This document shows, one piece after another, positions 43,633 to 53,783 of a stretch of 64,000 nucleotides of DNA. The position numbers were made by a program, and so were the translations under genes. Position 1 is the stretch's first letter, and each line of letters starts with the position of its first letter. This stretch comes from Lewinellaceae bacterium (lineage in GTDB: Bacteria; Bacteroidota; Bacteroidia; Chitinophagales; Saprospiraceae): positions 682,001 to 746,000 of the forward strand of contig JACJYB010000001.1 in NCBI GenBank assembly GCA_020636355.1, read 5' to 3'. The notes under the pieces were generated by a model, which made no database searches, was not told the DNA's origin, and saw only the letters and a list, made by a program, of their open reading frames with translations.

Positions 43633-46293
43633 ATGAGTCAGGGACCTCCGCGCCTGGGCTTCCGAATACTTCGCCGGTTCTGTCCGCCTTCATTGGTTGA
43701 AAGTGTCGAGGGCGATCTGATCGAAGCTTATGAAAGACACCTGAAGCAACATCGTCGCTGGAAGGCAAACATGATTTTCCTGTATCAGGTAATCCGATTT
43801 TTTAGATGGGGAATTATTTCCCGAAATCATCCGACCATGTATTTTTTTAATCATTCATTAATTGGCAACCACCTCAAGCTTGCTGTACGCAATTACCGCC
43901 GCCATCTTGGGTATTCACTCATTAACCTTACGGGACTGTCGGTTGGCTTGGCCGTTTGTTTTATTCTATTCAGTTATACCCGACAGGAATTGAGTTACGA
44001 TGACTTCCACCGGGATATCGAAAAAATGTACCGGGTCAACCAAACCAATATCTGGACGCAGGACGGCGGATGGTTTGCAAGCACGGCGCCTCCGTTGGCG
44101 GAACAGGCCTTGCAAGAAATTCCTGGCATTGAAGCCGCATTGCGAATCAATACACCGGGCAGTTTTGAAGTAAGGTATCATCCGGATGGCCAAAAAGCGC
44201 TGGTGTTTCAGGAAAACGATGTGCTCGCAGCGGATTCAAATTTCTTTGACTTTTTTACCATTCCGGTCGTCGCCGGGGACCCCCACAGTGCACTGGTAGG
44301 CAAGAACAAGGCGGTTATCACCGAAGAAACTGCAAGAAAATATTTTGGCAATGAACCGGCGATCGGGAAAATATTACTGCTTGGAGATGATCGGGTTCCC
44401 ATTCAGGTTTCGGCCGTTACAGCGGACTTGCCAGTCAACATGCATTTTAAATTTAATCTCCTGCTTTCTATGCCGAGCAATCCCTTGGTTAAGCAATTTA
44501 ATTGGAGTTGGATCTGGTCACAGGTAGTCACCTATGTGAAAGTTAAACCCGGTACTTCTATTTCGACCGTTAATGACCAGATGACCCGGTTATTTAATCC
44601 TAAGGTACGTGCTACGCTCGACCGGATAGGCATGGACTACGATGATTTTATGCAGGGTAAAGGCAACTGGCAATTCGAATTGCAACCTGTTCGCTCCATT
44701 CACCTCCATTCGACCGGAATAGGGAACCGGCTGGGTGTCCTGGGAGATATAAAAGTTATCCGTATTCTGCAGATCCTGGCGCTTTTAGTTCTGGTTTTAG
44801 CCCTGATCAACTTTGTTAACCTTAGCACGGCCCGAGCCAACATGCGCAGTAAAGAAATCGGCGTTAAAAAATCGATTGGTGCAACGACTATTAATCTTGC
44901 CCAGCAATTTCAGACTGAATCGGTATTTATGACCTTTTTGGCGGGAATATTGGCTATTCCTGTCGTCTATCTCTTATCAGCATTGATCGAGCGCAGCATT
45001 GGTATTGTAATTTCTTTTGGTTATTTCGGATTGGCCGCCATGCTCCTGGCTGCCTTGATCTTGCTGGGGATTGGTTTTCTCGCCGGGATTTATCCCTCCA
45101 TATATCTTTCTTCGTTAAGACCAATCACGGTTTTGGGAGCCAATAAAACAAAATCCGGATCTACAGGGATGAGGAATGTATTGGTTACCGTCCAGTTTGC
45201 AATATCGCTGGCATTGTTGAGTGGAAGCCTGCTGATCTCCAAACAACTTAATTATTTGAGTCAAAAGAATTTAGGATTCGATCGGGAGAATGTGCTGGTG
45301 ATTCGAAATGCTGAGAAATTAACGAATCATGTGGATGCATTCAGGGACGAGCTGATAAAAACAACCGGCATCCTGGACGCTTCGGTAGCGATGAATGTCC
45401 CTGGGCAAATATATTATCAGGATATTTTTTCCAGGGAAGGCTCGGATATCAAGCTTTCCGTCAATCAATTAAAAATTGACCCGTATTATTTTCCCACGCT
45501 AGGATTAAAATTATTGGTTGGGCGCAATTTCGAACCGAGTAACCTGGGCGATCAAAGTCATGTGATCATCAGTGAAACGACTGCGCGATTATTTGGATGG
45601 ACCCCGGAGGAAGCCTTGCATCAACACATTATTTATCCTGGCTTGGAAATTCATCCGGAAGTAATCGGAGTCTCTCAGGACTTTAATTTCCAATCACTTT
45701 ATGAAGACATCGCACCCATTATATTTTTCCGTAACGATGCACCCATCTGGGGCGATGGACGTGTGATTGCGATCAAATACCTGCAGGATCAGGAAAGTGA
45801 AGTCATCGCACAGGCGCACCGGATGTGGGATCGGTTTAATGCGGATTCTCCATTTAATTATGCCATTCTGAATGATGAATTGGCCGGAATATACAACAGG
45901 GAACATCAGTTGAGCTCACTGGTTTCCCTGCTCTGTATGCTCTCCATTTTTATTGCAGCGCTGGGTTTGATAGGCCTGGTGTCATTTACGCTGGACCAGC
46001 GGAGAAAAGAGATAGGGATCCGTAAAGTCCTGGGAGCTTCACTGGGTTCCATTCTGTTTTTGATCAACCGTCAATACCTGGTTTTATTTCTGATTGGATT
46101 ATTGATCGCGGTGCCTTTTACCTGGTCTGCAGTAAGAAAATGGCTGACGGATTTTGCTTATCAAATACCCATATCATGGACCAGTTTTGTCCTCGCCGGA
46201 ATAATTCTTATGGGTATTTGCCTGATTCTGGTAGGTGTTCTTATTTACAACGCCAACCGGGCTAATCCGATCAGGTCGATCCGCCAGGAGTAG
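43633..46293 (+). CDS. MacB/FtsX-type ABC transporter permease with N-terminal prefix domain
   Basis: 886 residues. The N-terminal 70 residues (PPRLGFRILRRFCPPSLVES, VEGDLIEAYERHLKQ) are the soluble 'permease prefix' found in Bacteroidota and Acidobacteria PadR-linked permeases. Then two MacB periplasmic-FtsX cassettes: about 100-470 with helices around 400-480 (LALLVLVLALINFVNL, ANMRSKEIGVKKSIGATT), and about 530-880 (LGLIGLVSFTLDQRRKEIGI, RKVLGASLG). Four helices per cassette fit an efflux or mechanotransmission role. No ATPase is encoded alongside, so it must use one made elsewhere. Repression by PadR is inferred. Confidence 0.88.
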   Translation: MSQGPPRLGFRILRRFCPPSLVESVEGDLIEAYERHLKQHRRWKANMIFLYQVIRFFRWGIISRNHPTMYFFNHSLIGNHLKLAVRNYRRHLGYSLINLTGLSVGLAVCFILFSYTRQELSYDDFHRDIEKMYRVNQTNIWTQDGGWFASTAPPLAEQALQEIPGIEAALRINTPGSFEVRYHPDGQKALVFQENDVLAADSNFFDFFTIPVVAGDPHSALVGKNKAVITEETARKYFGNEPAIGKILLLGDDRVPIQVSAVTADLPVNMHFKFNLLLSMPSNPLVKQFNWSWIWSQVVTYVKVKPGTSISTVNDQMTRLFNPKVRATLDRIGMDYDDFMQGKGNWQFELQPVRSIHLHSTGIGNRLGVLGDIKVIRILQILALLVLVLALINFVNLSTARANMRSKEIGVKKSIGATTINLAQQFQTESVFMTFLAGILAIPVVYLLSALIERSIGIVISFGYFGLAAMLLAALILLGIGFLAGIYPSIYLSSLRPITVLGANKTKSGSTGMRNVLVTVQFAISLALLSGSLLISKQLNYLSQKNLGFDRENVLVIRNAEKLTNHVDAFRDELIKTTGILDASVAMNVPGQIYYQDIFSREGSDIKLSVNQLKIDPYYFPTLGLKLLVGRNFEPSNLGDQSHVIISETTARLFGWTPEEALHQHIIYPGLEIHPEVIGVSQDFNFQSLYEDIAPIIFFRNDAPIWGDGRVIAIKYLQDQESEVIAQAHRMWDRFNADSPFNYAILNDELAGIYNREHQLSSLVSLLCMLSIFIAALGLIGLVSFTLDQRRKEIGIRKVLGASLGSILFLINRQYLVLFLIGLLIAVPFTWSAVRKWLTDFAYQIPISWTSFVLAGIILMGICLILVGVLIYNANRANPIRSIRQE

Positions 46294-46397
46294 GAGAGGA
46301 GATATAAATGTTCTGATCTCCTTGCATGATTATATCCGCGACAGGAAGGTAATGGGTACCATTTGATTGGATATCTTGTGTGGCCAAGATTATTCAA

Positions 46398-48485
46398 ATG
46401 AAGAAGTATTTTTCTGGAACGGAAAACATTTATTACCTGATCTTCTATTTGGCTTTTCTGTCCACTCCGCTGCATACTCAAACGCCTCAACCACCTGCCC
46501 TCACACCAGACTCCATCACCATCCGGGAAGTATTTATTAGGATGCCGGATGGGGTAAAACTTGCGGCTGACCTTTATCTGCCGCCCAGGTTTTCGGCAAA
46601 CCATCACTACCCGGTGATTTTGGAATATTTGCCTTACCGAAAAGACGAAAGCAGAGGCAGGAGATATCCATTCTACAGTTATTTTGTAGAGCGAGGTTAT
46701 ATTTTCGCACGGGTTGACATTCGAGGTACTGGAAGGAGTGAAGGCCATCTGGTTGATGGAGAATATTCCGAGCAAGAACAGCAGGATGGGGAGGTCGTTA
46801 TTGATTGGTTAGCTAGCCAGCCCTATAGCAATGGCAACATTGGGATGTTGGGTATATCCTGGGGAGGATTTAATGGTCTCCATATGGCTATGCGGCATCC
46901 TCCTGCCCTGAAGACCATCATCTCCCTGATGTCAACCGACGACATCTACCAGGATGACGTCCATTTTATGGATGGCATCATGCACCTGGACGCTTATGAA
47001 TTAGGCATGGATGTAGGGAATGCGGTACCCGGACCACCGGATTTTACGACAGACAGCTCCTGGTATGCCAATCGTTTTGATACGGAACCCTGGCTCTTGA
47101 AATACAAACGGGAGCAAACGGATGGGCCTTTTTGGGACCGGGCATCTTTGAATGAAGATTACTCGCGTATTGACATACCGACCTTTGTGATTGGCGGGTG
47201 GTACGATGGTTATCGAGATTTTATACCCCGGTTCCTGAAACACGCGGATGTGCCCTTTAAGGCCATTCTGGGCCCCTGGAATCATACCTGGCCCCACACG
47301 GCAGAGCCAGAGCCTGCTATCGAGTGGCGGGATGTTGCCGTGCGATGGTTTGATCACTGGCTGCAGGGGATTGAAAATGGGATTATGGATGAGCCGGCAT
47401 TTATTTATTACCAGCGTGATCACCATGGTCCCGGCTTTGAGTTGTCCGAAATACCAGGTCAGTGGATGCAGGATGACCAGTGGCCAGCTACCAGGGATAC
47501 GACATTGTATTTGACGCCGGAACATCAGCTTGGCGGGTTGATGCCGGATACGTTCACCCATCATTTGACGTATAAAGCTTCGGTTGGTATTGAAGCCAGC
47601 GGATCGGTGATGTGGTGGGGTGATTGGGCTCCGGACCAGCGTCCGGCGGACGCTTATAGCCTGGTCTATGACTCGCCGGTGTTGACAGAGGCGGTTTCAG
47701 TCATTGGGTTTCCCACCTTAACCATTTGGGTTGGAGCGGATGCACCCCAGGCTAATTGGGTGGTTCGGCTGTCGGACATCAGCCCGGACGGAAGCATCAC
47801 GCAGGTGACCGGCGCAGGCTTGAACGGAAGCCACCGCTATTCGGATGTTACGCCGAGTCCGCTTGAACCGGATAGCATTTACCAGCTAACTATTGAGCTG
47901 CATGTGACATCCTGGATATTTCGACCTGGTCACCAGATACGGGTGGCAATTAGCAATGGGCAATGGCCAATGTTCTGGCCTTCTCCCTTTCCGATGCAGA
48001 CACGGCTCCTCGGTGGGCCGCACCATCTTTCAGGCATTTCACTGCCGCTGGCGCCCTCTGAAACGACATCACTGGCTGTACCTTTTAAGCAACCGGCAAA
48101 AGATCCAGGGTTGTCCGGATACCATTCGATTGAGTCGGAAACGTTATCGGGATTCGCTGAAATTAATACCATCACCCGCAATGAACGCACACAAACCACT
48201 ACGGTGCTGGCAACAAATTCCGGTCGGGACGAATACCCATTTGGAACAATTGGATATACGGAATCCATCACGCATGAGGTTAGTGACCTGCACCCGGAGA
48301 AAGCCAGTGTGATCAGTATTTATACGATCACCATCGAAGCAAATGGACATCAGAGAACCTGGTCCGGGGAGCTCCATTTTAGCAGCGACCTGAATTCGTA
48401 TTATTACGAGTATACCCGCCGGCTGGAAGAAGGAGGAACGGTAATCCGGCAGAAAAAGTGGCAGGAGGTAATACCCAGACAGTGA
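46398..48485 (+). CDS. Exported CocE/NonD-family serine hydrolase (X-Pro dipeptidyl-peptidase-like)
   Basis: About 695 residues from ATG 46398 with a hydrophobic signal (YYLIFYLAFLSTPLHTQ). The alpha/beta-hydrolase core holds RVDIRGTGRSEGHLVDGEYS near 115, the nucleophile elbow GMLGISWGGFNGLHMAMRHP near 150, and a late FVIGGWYDGYRDFIPRFLKH with the Asp. The C-terminal jelly-roll domain (RPGHQIRVAISNGQWPMFWP) is that of CocE/XPD enzymes. Family members cleave esters or X-Pro peptides; substrate unknown. Its stop (48485) abuts the convergent GH172 gene. Confidence 0.85.
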   Translation: MKKYFSGTENIYYLIFYLAFLSTPLHTQTPQPPALTPDSITIREVFIRMPDGVKLAADLYLPPRFSANHHYPVILEYLPYRKDESRGRRYPFYSYFVERGYIFARVDIRGTGRSEGHLVDGEYSEQEQQDGEVVIDWLASQPYSNGNIGMLGISWGGFNGLHMAMRHPPALKTIISLMSTDDIYQDDVHFMDGIMHLDAYELGMDVGNAVPGPPDFTTDSSWYANRFDTEPWLLKYKREQTDGPFWDRASLNEDYSRIDIPTFVIGGWYDGYRDFIPRFLKHADVPFKAILGPWNHTWPHTAEPEPAIEWRDVAVRWFDHWLQGIENGIMDEPAFIYYQRDHHGPGFELSEIPGQWMQDDQWPATRDTTLYLTPEHQLGGLMPDTFTHHLTYKASVGIEASGSVMWWGDWAPDQRPADAYSLVYDSPVLTEAVSVIGFPTLTIWVGADAPQANWVVRLSDISPDGSITQVTGAGLNGSHRYSDVTPSPLEPDSIYQLTIELHVTSWIFRPGHQIRVAISNGQWPMFWPSPFPMQTRLLGGPHHLSGISLPLAPSETTSLAVPFKQPAKDPGLSGYHSIESETLSGFAEINTITRNERTQTTTVLATNSGRDEYPFGTIGYTESITHEVSDLHPEKASVISIYTITIEANGHQRTWSGELHFSSDLNSYYYEYTRRLEEGGTVIRQKKWQEVIPRQ

Positions 48486-49706
48486 TCACTCCATTTCCGT
48501 CTTCGCTGTGCGCAGAGGACTACCCTGGAGCGCAGGCAGATTGTGGGCGGGCGCCATCAGGTAGAAATAGCTGATAGCGGCGACGTCATCGGACCGGTAA
48601 TAATTCACCCAGGAATCAGGTGTGCCCGGCAGGTCCGGTTGGCTCAGGTCGACGACTTTGCCCGGTTCGTAGATGGGATGGAATACACCATGTTCAGCAA
48701 TGATCTCTACCGGAATCAGAGGGGCCCCTGAAGCTTGTACTTCCTGAAGATTGGCTTTGTTATCGCCACCCATCTGTTGGATGGTAACCCGGCAACCCTG
48801 ATGAAAATAGATCGGGTCCGGCAGATGAAAGCGATAAAAGGAATACAGCTTCATTTCCTTGTCTGCCACCGTACAGCCCTGATATTGGCCTACAAAAGGC
48901 CCCTGTCCCCATCCTGTCCCAATGTAGTCTTCGGTTCCGGTGCCTACCAGGGTTGGCGTCTGATCATCGCCATCCAGATATACTTTCACTTCACCTTCTC
49001 CAAACCAACCGTTGGCATAGCGGGGATTCAGGAAAACGGTCACTGAAGTGCCAAGATATCGACCGGCCCCCTGAATTGCGGGTAAAAGTTCAAAATCCTG
49101 ACCGAGCGTGGTCGCTGTATCCCGGTGCCAATACGCATGGAGGTACATCATATTTTCATCCCAGACTGAAATCAATTGATAATCAATATCAAAAAAGACC
49201 AGGTCTATGGCCTTGTCCAATTCATTAACCAATTCAATATGTGCGTGCTTCTTAAACGGCATCGAGAGGTAGGACGTGAAGGAGCGGCCTTCCGGGCTGG
49301 CAAACAATGCATTTTCGAAAGAAAGACCACTGCTTAATCCAAGAGCGAAAAAATCCCCGAATGGGACATCTACCGCTGGTGTTGCCTCCTGGTCCCAGGT
49401 TATCCGGATGCTTAAACCACGGAGATCCCGGGGCGAGCGATCGGATAAGGTAAACCACATCCGGTTGATAATACCCGGACCTTCCACATCCAGCACATTT
49501 ATACGCTCACCGGAAGGCAGATGATCGTAAGCATGTCCTTTGGCTCCATGATTTTCCTGGCCTCCTGCCCCTTTCACACCATTCAGGTTTTCGAAACTAC
49601 TCCACCTGGGCTGAGCGTCCGGCTGGTACATAAAGGGTGCGTGCGGGTAATTATTCTGACAAGCAATCATCAGGATCACCAAAATGCATGTACCCAAATA
49701 TCTCAT
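48486..49706 (-). CDS. GH172-family (DUF2961) lipoprotein
   Basis: 406 residues with a lipobox-type N-terminus (RYLGTCILVILMIAC, Cys16). The body starts SSFENLNGVKGAGGQENHGA and continues GERINVLDVEGPGIINRMWF, VPFGDFFALGLSSGLSFENA, and GGDNKANLQEVQASGAPLIP, the DUF2961 signature now classed as GH172, known from a bacterial difructose dianhydride I synthase/hydrolase and alpha-fructofuranosidases/arabinofuranosidases. Expected role is hydrolysis of furanosidic glycans at the cell surface. It faces the CocE-like gene with no gap. Confidence 0.85.
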   Translation of the reverse strand: MRYLGTCILVILMIACQNNYPHAPFMYQPDAQPRWSSFENLNGVKGAGGQENHGAKGHAYDHLPSGERINVLDVEGPGIINRMWFTLSDRSPRDLRGLSIRITWDQEATPAVDVPFGDFFALGLSSGLSFENALFASPEGRSFTSYLSMPFKKHAHIELVNELDKAIDLVFFDIDYQLISVWDENMMYLHAYWHRDTATTLGQDFELLPAIQGAGRYLGTSVTVFLNPRYANGWFGEGEVKVYLDGDDQTPTLVGTGTEDYIGTGWGQGPFVGQYQGCTVADKEMKLYSFYRFHLPDPIYFHQGCRVTIQQMGGDNKANLQEVQASGAPLIPVEIIAEHGVFHPIYEPGKVVDLSQPDLPGTPDSWVNYYRSDDVAAISYFYLMAPAHNLPALQGSPLRTAKTEME

Positions 49707-49916
49707 GACGCAAATTTTCTTAAAAGATAAAAAGCTTTTTCTCCGATCCGGTTAAAGCATGGCCGGAAATGAACAGGTATTCTGGTTTCGCCATCCTTTT
49801 TTTGCGTTTAAGGCAGTACAAACTGACCCTTTCGGTATTATACAGATGATGAGACGCTAGGAAAATTGACAGGAGTATGGATACATGCTCCGGATGAAAT
49901 TCATAGATAACATAAA

Positions 49917-50420
49917 ATGACGGTTATGCAACTCAAGAATTACATGAGCATTACCTGCTATGGTTTTTTAGCTTTTTTTACAGGCACTTGGAATCACCTC
50001 GACGCACAACAGGTGATCATTCAAAACTGGGACGGTACGGAGTTAAACTATCCTATCGGCACTGTTCGCAACCTTACATTGCCGGAATCGGAAGTCCAGC
50101 TGGCATTTTACGATGGTTCGCGACAATCGGTTCCGCTGAATGACGTGCGAAAGATCTATTTCGAAGATGCATCAACCCGGGTAGGTGTCGTGGAAACCCA
50201 CACTTCCATTGTGTGTTATCCGAATCCGGTGCTGGATGCAGTTAATATTTCAAATCTGCCGGATCACGAGACCCAAATTTCCATCTATCGCATGGATGGA
50301 TCTCTTGTCCAGACCAGAACGGTGAATGGTATTAATACCCAATTGGATCTCACCCTTTTAACAAGCGGACTTTACCTGTTAAAAGTTCAAGATCAGGCCT
50401 TCAAAATCGTCAAACTATGA
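49917..50420 (+). CDS. Secreted protein with T9SS sorting domain
   Basis: 167 residues (ATG at 49926 also possible). A signal peptide or hydrophobic segment (MSITCYGFLAFFTG) is followed by a short domain (IIQNWDGTELNYPIGTVRNL, then SVPLNDVRKIYFED) and by a type A T9SS sorting domain in the last 75 residues (SIVCYPNPVLDAVNISNLPD, then GLYLLKVQDQAFKIVKL). The small N-terminal domain resembles the start of the downstream protein. Its stop overlaps the next start codon by 4 bp (ATGA), so the two genes are translated as a pair. Confidence 0.75.
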   Translation: MTVMQLKNYMSITCYGFLAFFTGTWNHLDAQQVIIQNWDGTELNYPIGTVRNLTLPESEVQLAFYDGSRQSVPLNDVRKIYFEDASTRVGVVETHTSIVCYPNPVLDAVNISNLPDHETQISIYRMDGSLVQTRTVNGINTQLDLTLLTSGLYLLKVQDQAFKIVKL

Positions 50421-52651
50421 GAACGTTACTTTACACTTTCGGGCTTTTATGGCTCACGACATCGCTAACCGGACAAGACAAGTTGTACATCCATAAGAAA
50501 AACGGACTTTCATTGGGGGCCTGGGTATCTGCCACGGACAGCATTTATTTTGATGCAAACGGTAGTACACTTTATATCCGTGTTGGGGATCAGGAAGCAA
50601 GTTATGCTTTGTTGGATTTGGACAGTATTTCTTTTGGAGCCCAAAGCAAAATTGTCCAGATCACCTATCAGGGAAACAGCGTTCAGGTTATCAATCCATT
50701 AGCGTTTGAGGGAGTGGATGTCGAAATGGACGGAGCGGATGTCACGGTTGTCGCCACCTCGTTGGATCCTGAAGTCGTTTATCAACTACAAGGCCAAACC
50801 ACTGCGGGCTCGTTTAAGCTTTATAGTGAAAGTGCCTATACGCTGCAACTGAACGGTGTATCCCTGGTTAATCCTGATGGACCTGCCATTAATATTCAGG
50901 CGAAGCAAACGGGCTCGGTGGTCGTCATGGGTGGAACAAATAATATCCTGGCCGATGGTGCCTCGTATGCCGATCCGCCACTGGGCGCCGATGGCGAAGA
51001 AGAAGATCAGGATGCTGCATTTTTCAGTGAAGGATCATTAACTTTTTCCGGAGACGGTTATCTGGAAATTATTGGATCCGGGTCGAAAAAACATGGTCTT
51101 GCGACGGACTCGCAGCTCATCATCGAGCAAGGGAACATTTTGGTTTCCAGTGCTGCCAAGGACGGGATACACGGCAGTGATGGGGTTGCTATCTCCGGAG
51201 GAACCATTGAAGTTTCAGCAGCCGGTGATGGCATCGATGGTGATAATGGGTCCGTTACAATCACCGGCGGGATAATAACCATCAATAGTACCGAAGATGA
51301 TGTTAAAGGCATAGCCAGTGATGAGTCATTAACGATCAGCGGGGGTGAAGTCTTTGTTGTCGTCGCGGGAAACCAGTCAAAGGCCATCAAGTCTAAGGAT
51401 CAAATCCAACTGACAGGTGGGACGATACATATTACGCTTACCGGTGATGTGGTTCTGGAAGAATCCGGATCAGGTTATGATCCTTCCTATTGCACGGGAA
51501 TAAAAGGGGATGAAGGGATCCTGTTGGATGGAGCGACTATCACGATTCTAGGTAATGGCATAGCCAATAAGGGTTTATCCTCCGATGTGGATGTACAAAT
51601 GTTATCCGGAGCTTTGACCGTTTCCCTCTCAGGGAATGGCGCCACGTATAAAAATGAGAACAACGTTACGGACACTTATAGCAGTACAGGAATTACGACC
51701 GATGGATCAATCTATCTCTATGGAGGCGACATCCAGATCTCCAATTCTGGTTCGGCAGGAAAAGGAATCTCTTCCGATGAAGACCTGGTAATAGGTGATG
51801 GCTTGGCGGATGTCGTGCTTCAGGTTACGACCACCGGCAGCAAAATACTGGAGTCGGGAACCGGGCAAAACGCGGAATATGCGGAAGCAAAAACCATCAA
51901 AGCGGACCGGGATGTAGTGATCAATAATGGGAACATTTCCTTGTCTTCCAACGACGATGGCATCAAAGCAAAATCATCCATCACCATCAATGGCGGATTC
52001 CTGGATATTAGCAAGTCCGTGGAGGGCATTGAGGCTCCATTCATTACGGTCAATGATGGTGAGATCCTGGTAAATTCATCCGACGATGGCTTTAATGCAA
52101 CGATGGGTAATGGTGGTGAAGCCAATGACGGCAGTCTGTTGTTGATTAATGGAGGCCAGATTGCAGTGAGTGCTTCCAATGGTGACGGGTTTGATAGCAA
52201 TGGCAACATCCAAATGTCCGGCGGAACCGTGGTTATTCACGGGCCGCAGTCTTCGCCGGAAGTGGGTCTGGACTTCAACGGTAATTTCAGCATTTCTGGT
52301 GGCCTTTTGGTCGTATCGGGCACAAATTCCAATATGACGGAGGCTCCTGGTGCCACCTCGGCGCAGTATTCGGTTAAGGCTACCACGAATAGCCGGATTT
52401 CTGCAGGGACCTTATTTCATGTCGAGGATTCGAATGGCATTGAGCTTTTTACGTTCAAACCGGAACGAGCCTATTACTCGATGATTTTTTCTGCCTCGTC
52501 AATTCAAAACGGGGGCAGTTTATCCCTCTATACGGGTGGGTCATCTACCGGGACCGAATGGCATGGATTATATACGGGAGGATCCTATTCAGGCGGAAGT
52601 CTAAAAAAGACCTTTACGATAACCGGTAAATTGACCAATGTGAGTTTCTGA
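50417..52651 (+). CDS. Large beta-helix carbohydrate-binding protein (Cthe_2159-like, DUF4353)
   Basis: 744 residues with a signal peptide (MRTLLYTFGLLWLTTSLTGQ). From about residue 95 the protein is built of many right-handed beta-helix turns with the pattern S/T-I-x-G-G-x-I-x-V-x-x-x-G-D-G-I, for instance DGVAISGGTIEVSAAGDGI, GIITINSTEDDVKGIASDES and DGIKAKSSITINGGFLDISK. This is the Cthe_2159 polygalacturonate-lyase-like carbohydrate-binding fold. The end (SLYTGGSSTGTEWHGLYTGG) is low-complexity and has no T9SS domain, unlike its upstream partner. It may bind pectin- or uronate-type glycans outside the cell. Confidence 0.82.
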   Translation: MRTLLYTFGLLWLTTSLTGQDKLYIHKKNGLSLGAWVSATDSIYFDANGSTLYIRVGDQEASYALLDLDSISFGAQSKIVQITYQGNSVQVINPLAFEGVDVEMDGADVTVVATSLDPEVVYQLQGQTTAGSFKLYSESAYTLQLNGVSLVNPDGPAINIQAKQTGSVVVMGGTNNILADGASYADPPLGADGEEEDQDAAFFSEGSLTFSGDGYLEIIGSGSKKHGLATDSQLIIEQGNILVSSAAKDGIHGSDGVAISGGTIEVSAAGDGIDGDNGSVTITGGIITINSTEDDVKGIASDESLTISGGEVFVVVAGNQSKAIKSKDQIQLTGGTIHITLTGDVVLEESGSGYDPSYCTGIKGDEGILLDGATITILGNGIANKGLSSDVDVQMLSGALTVSLSGNGATYKNENNVTDTYSSTGITTDGSIYLYGGDIQISNSGSAGKGISSDEDLVIGDGLADVVLQVTTTGSKILESGTGQNAEYAEAKTIKADRDVVINNGNISLSSNDDGIKAKSSITINGGFLDISKSVEGIEAPFITVNDGEILVNSSDDGFNATMGNGGEANDGSLLLINGGQIAVSASNGDGFDSNGNIQMSGGTVVIHGPQSSPEVGLDFNGNFSISGGLLVVSGTNSNMTEAPGATSAQYSVKATTNSRISAGTLFHVEDSNGIELFTFKPERAYYSMIFSASSIQNGGSLSLYTGGSSTGTEWHGLYTGGSYSGGSLKKTFTITGKLTNVSF

Positions 52652-52761
52652 GAAAATGAATTATAAAGCCCGGGGCGAAACCTCAGGCTTTTGGTTCATT
52701 TTTACTTCCAACATACTCGGGAAAGGGCGTCGCATCATGCGGCGCCTTTTGCTTTTCTGAA

Positions 52762-53649
52762 TCAGGCACTCACTTCCAATTTATAGCCAACGCCATGTGC
52801 ATTGGAGATCTGGATGGACGGATCATCTTTTAACTTTTTGCGCAATCGGCTGATAAATACATCCAGGCTTCTGCCCACGACAATCCCCTCATCCTCCCAG
52901 ACCGAAGCCATCAAATGCTCGCGGGATAGAACTTTGTTTGGTTGGTTTGCCAGGACAGAAAGCAGCTTTGTTTCCCGGTAGGTCAATTTGTGTGCTTTAC
53001 CCGAATAGTGCAATGTCTGTCTTTCGACATCAAGCATTGATGTGCCGAAACGAATACAGTCATCATCTTCTTCTTGCAACTGATCCATTATTTGATTTCC
53101 AGCAATGGATTTCCTGCGAACGATGAGGATTGGAATGAATAATCCGGCAGCAATGAGCGCCAGGACTCCGGCCATCAAATTCTTTCCGAAGGTAGCGGGG
53201 CGAGTAGGTAAGAAAGTGACCATCATCCGGTAGCAGGTATCCTGCTGTTCTCTGCCCATACAGGCCGCGAATCCTTCTTTGAGGTCGCGTGATGAGTAGC
53301 CTAGTAACACTTCGTCCGTGATGCAATCAAGCAGGGCTACCTGGTAAGGTCCGGAAATCTGGTGTTGCTGAAACGTCTGTTCCAGAATTACAGCCAGGCT
53401 ATCGTAAAGGATATAGTTGTTTAAATTTAACAGGTAGCGTTGATTGCCCAGAACCTCCACCGGTGGAATGGTAGAAGTCGAATCTCCGGAAAGATCCAAT
53501 AACCGGTCGCCGGCAGCCCGGAGAGCCAGATTCACCTGGTCAGCGGTGGTGGATTGATCGGCAGGCAATTCCTGCGCAGTCCCAGGTCCAATCCCGCTGA
53601 TTCCAAGGATCAAAATGCACAAATAAGTAGCCAAGCGTGTGTTCATCAT
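52762..53649 (-). CDS. Membrane-bound OmpR-type winged-helix regulator
   Basis: About 295 residues from ATG 53649 (MMNTRLATYLCILILGISGI signal/anchor); the frame extends to 53679, but the -7-like sequence at 53654-53661 makes that start unlikely. Periplasmic part to about residue 170, a membrane helix LMAGVLALIAAGLFIPILIV, then an OmpR/PhoB-type DNA-binding domain (KLTYRETKLLSVLANQPNKV, SREHLMASVWEDEGIVVGRS, then SLDVFISRLRKKLKDDPSI). One-component regulator of ToxR type with unknown signal. No partner gene next to it. Confidence 0.78.
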   Translation of the reverse strand: MMNTRLATYLCILILGISGIGPGTAQELPADQSTTADQVNLALRAAGDRLLDLSGDSTSTIPPVEVLGNQRYLLNLNNYILYDSLAVILEQTFQQHQISGPYQVALLDCITDEVLLGYSSRDLKEGFAACMGREQQDTCYRMMVTFLPTRPATFGKNLMAGVLALIAAGLFIPILIVRRKSIAGNQIMDQLQEEDDDCIRFGTSMLDVERQTLHYSGKAHKLTYRETKLLSVLANQPNKVLSREHLMASVWEDEGIVVGRSLDVFISRLRKKLKDDPSIQISNAHGVGYKLEVSA

Positions 53650-53745
53650 GATGCAAAAATAAGCGATGGATCCGGTCACTGCTTACAATTTGCATTCATT
53701 TACATTGTTTTACGTGCCTTTACGGCGCAATATGATGAAGGCAAA

Positions 53746-53753
53746 TACATTTG
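53746..53753 (+). promoter_or_regulatory. Candidate -7 element for the gene at 53784
   Basis: TACATTTG matches TAnnTTTG, 31 bp before the ATG. The -33 TTTG is weak (TTTA, 23 bp upstream). Confidence 0.4.
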
Positions 53754-53783
53754 CACGGTATGATTCATTAAAAATATAAGGTT

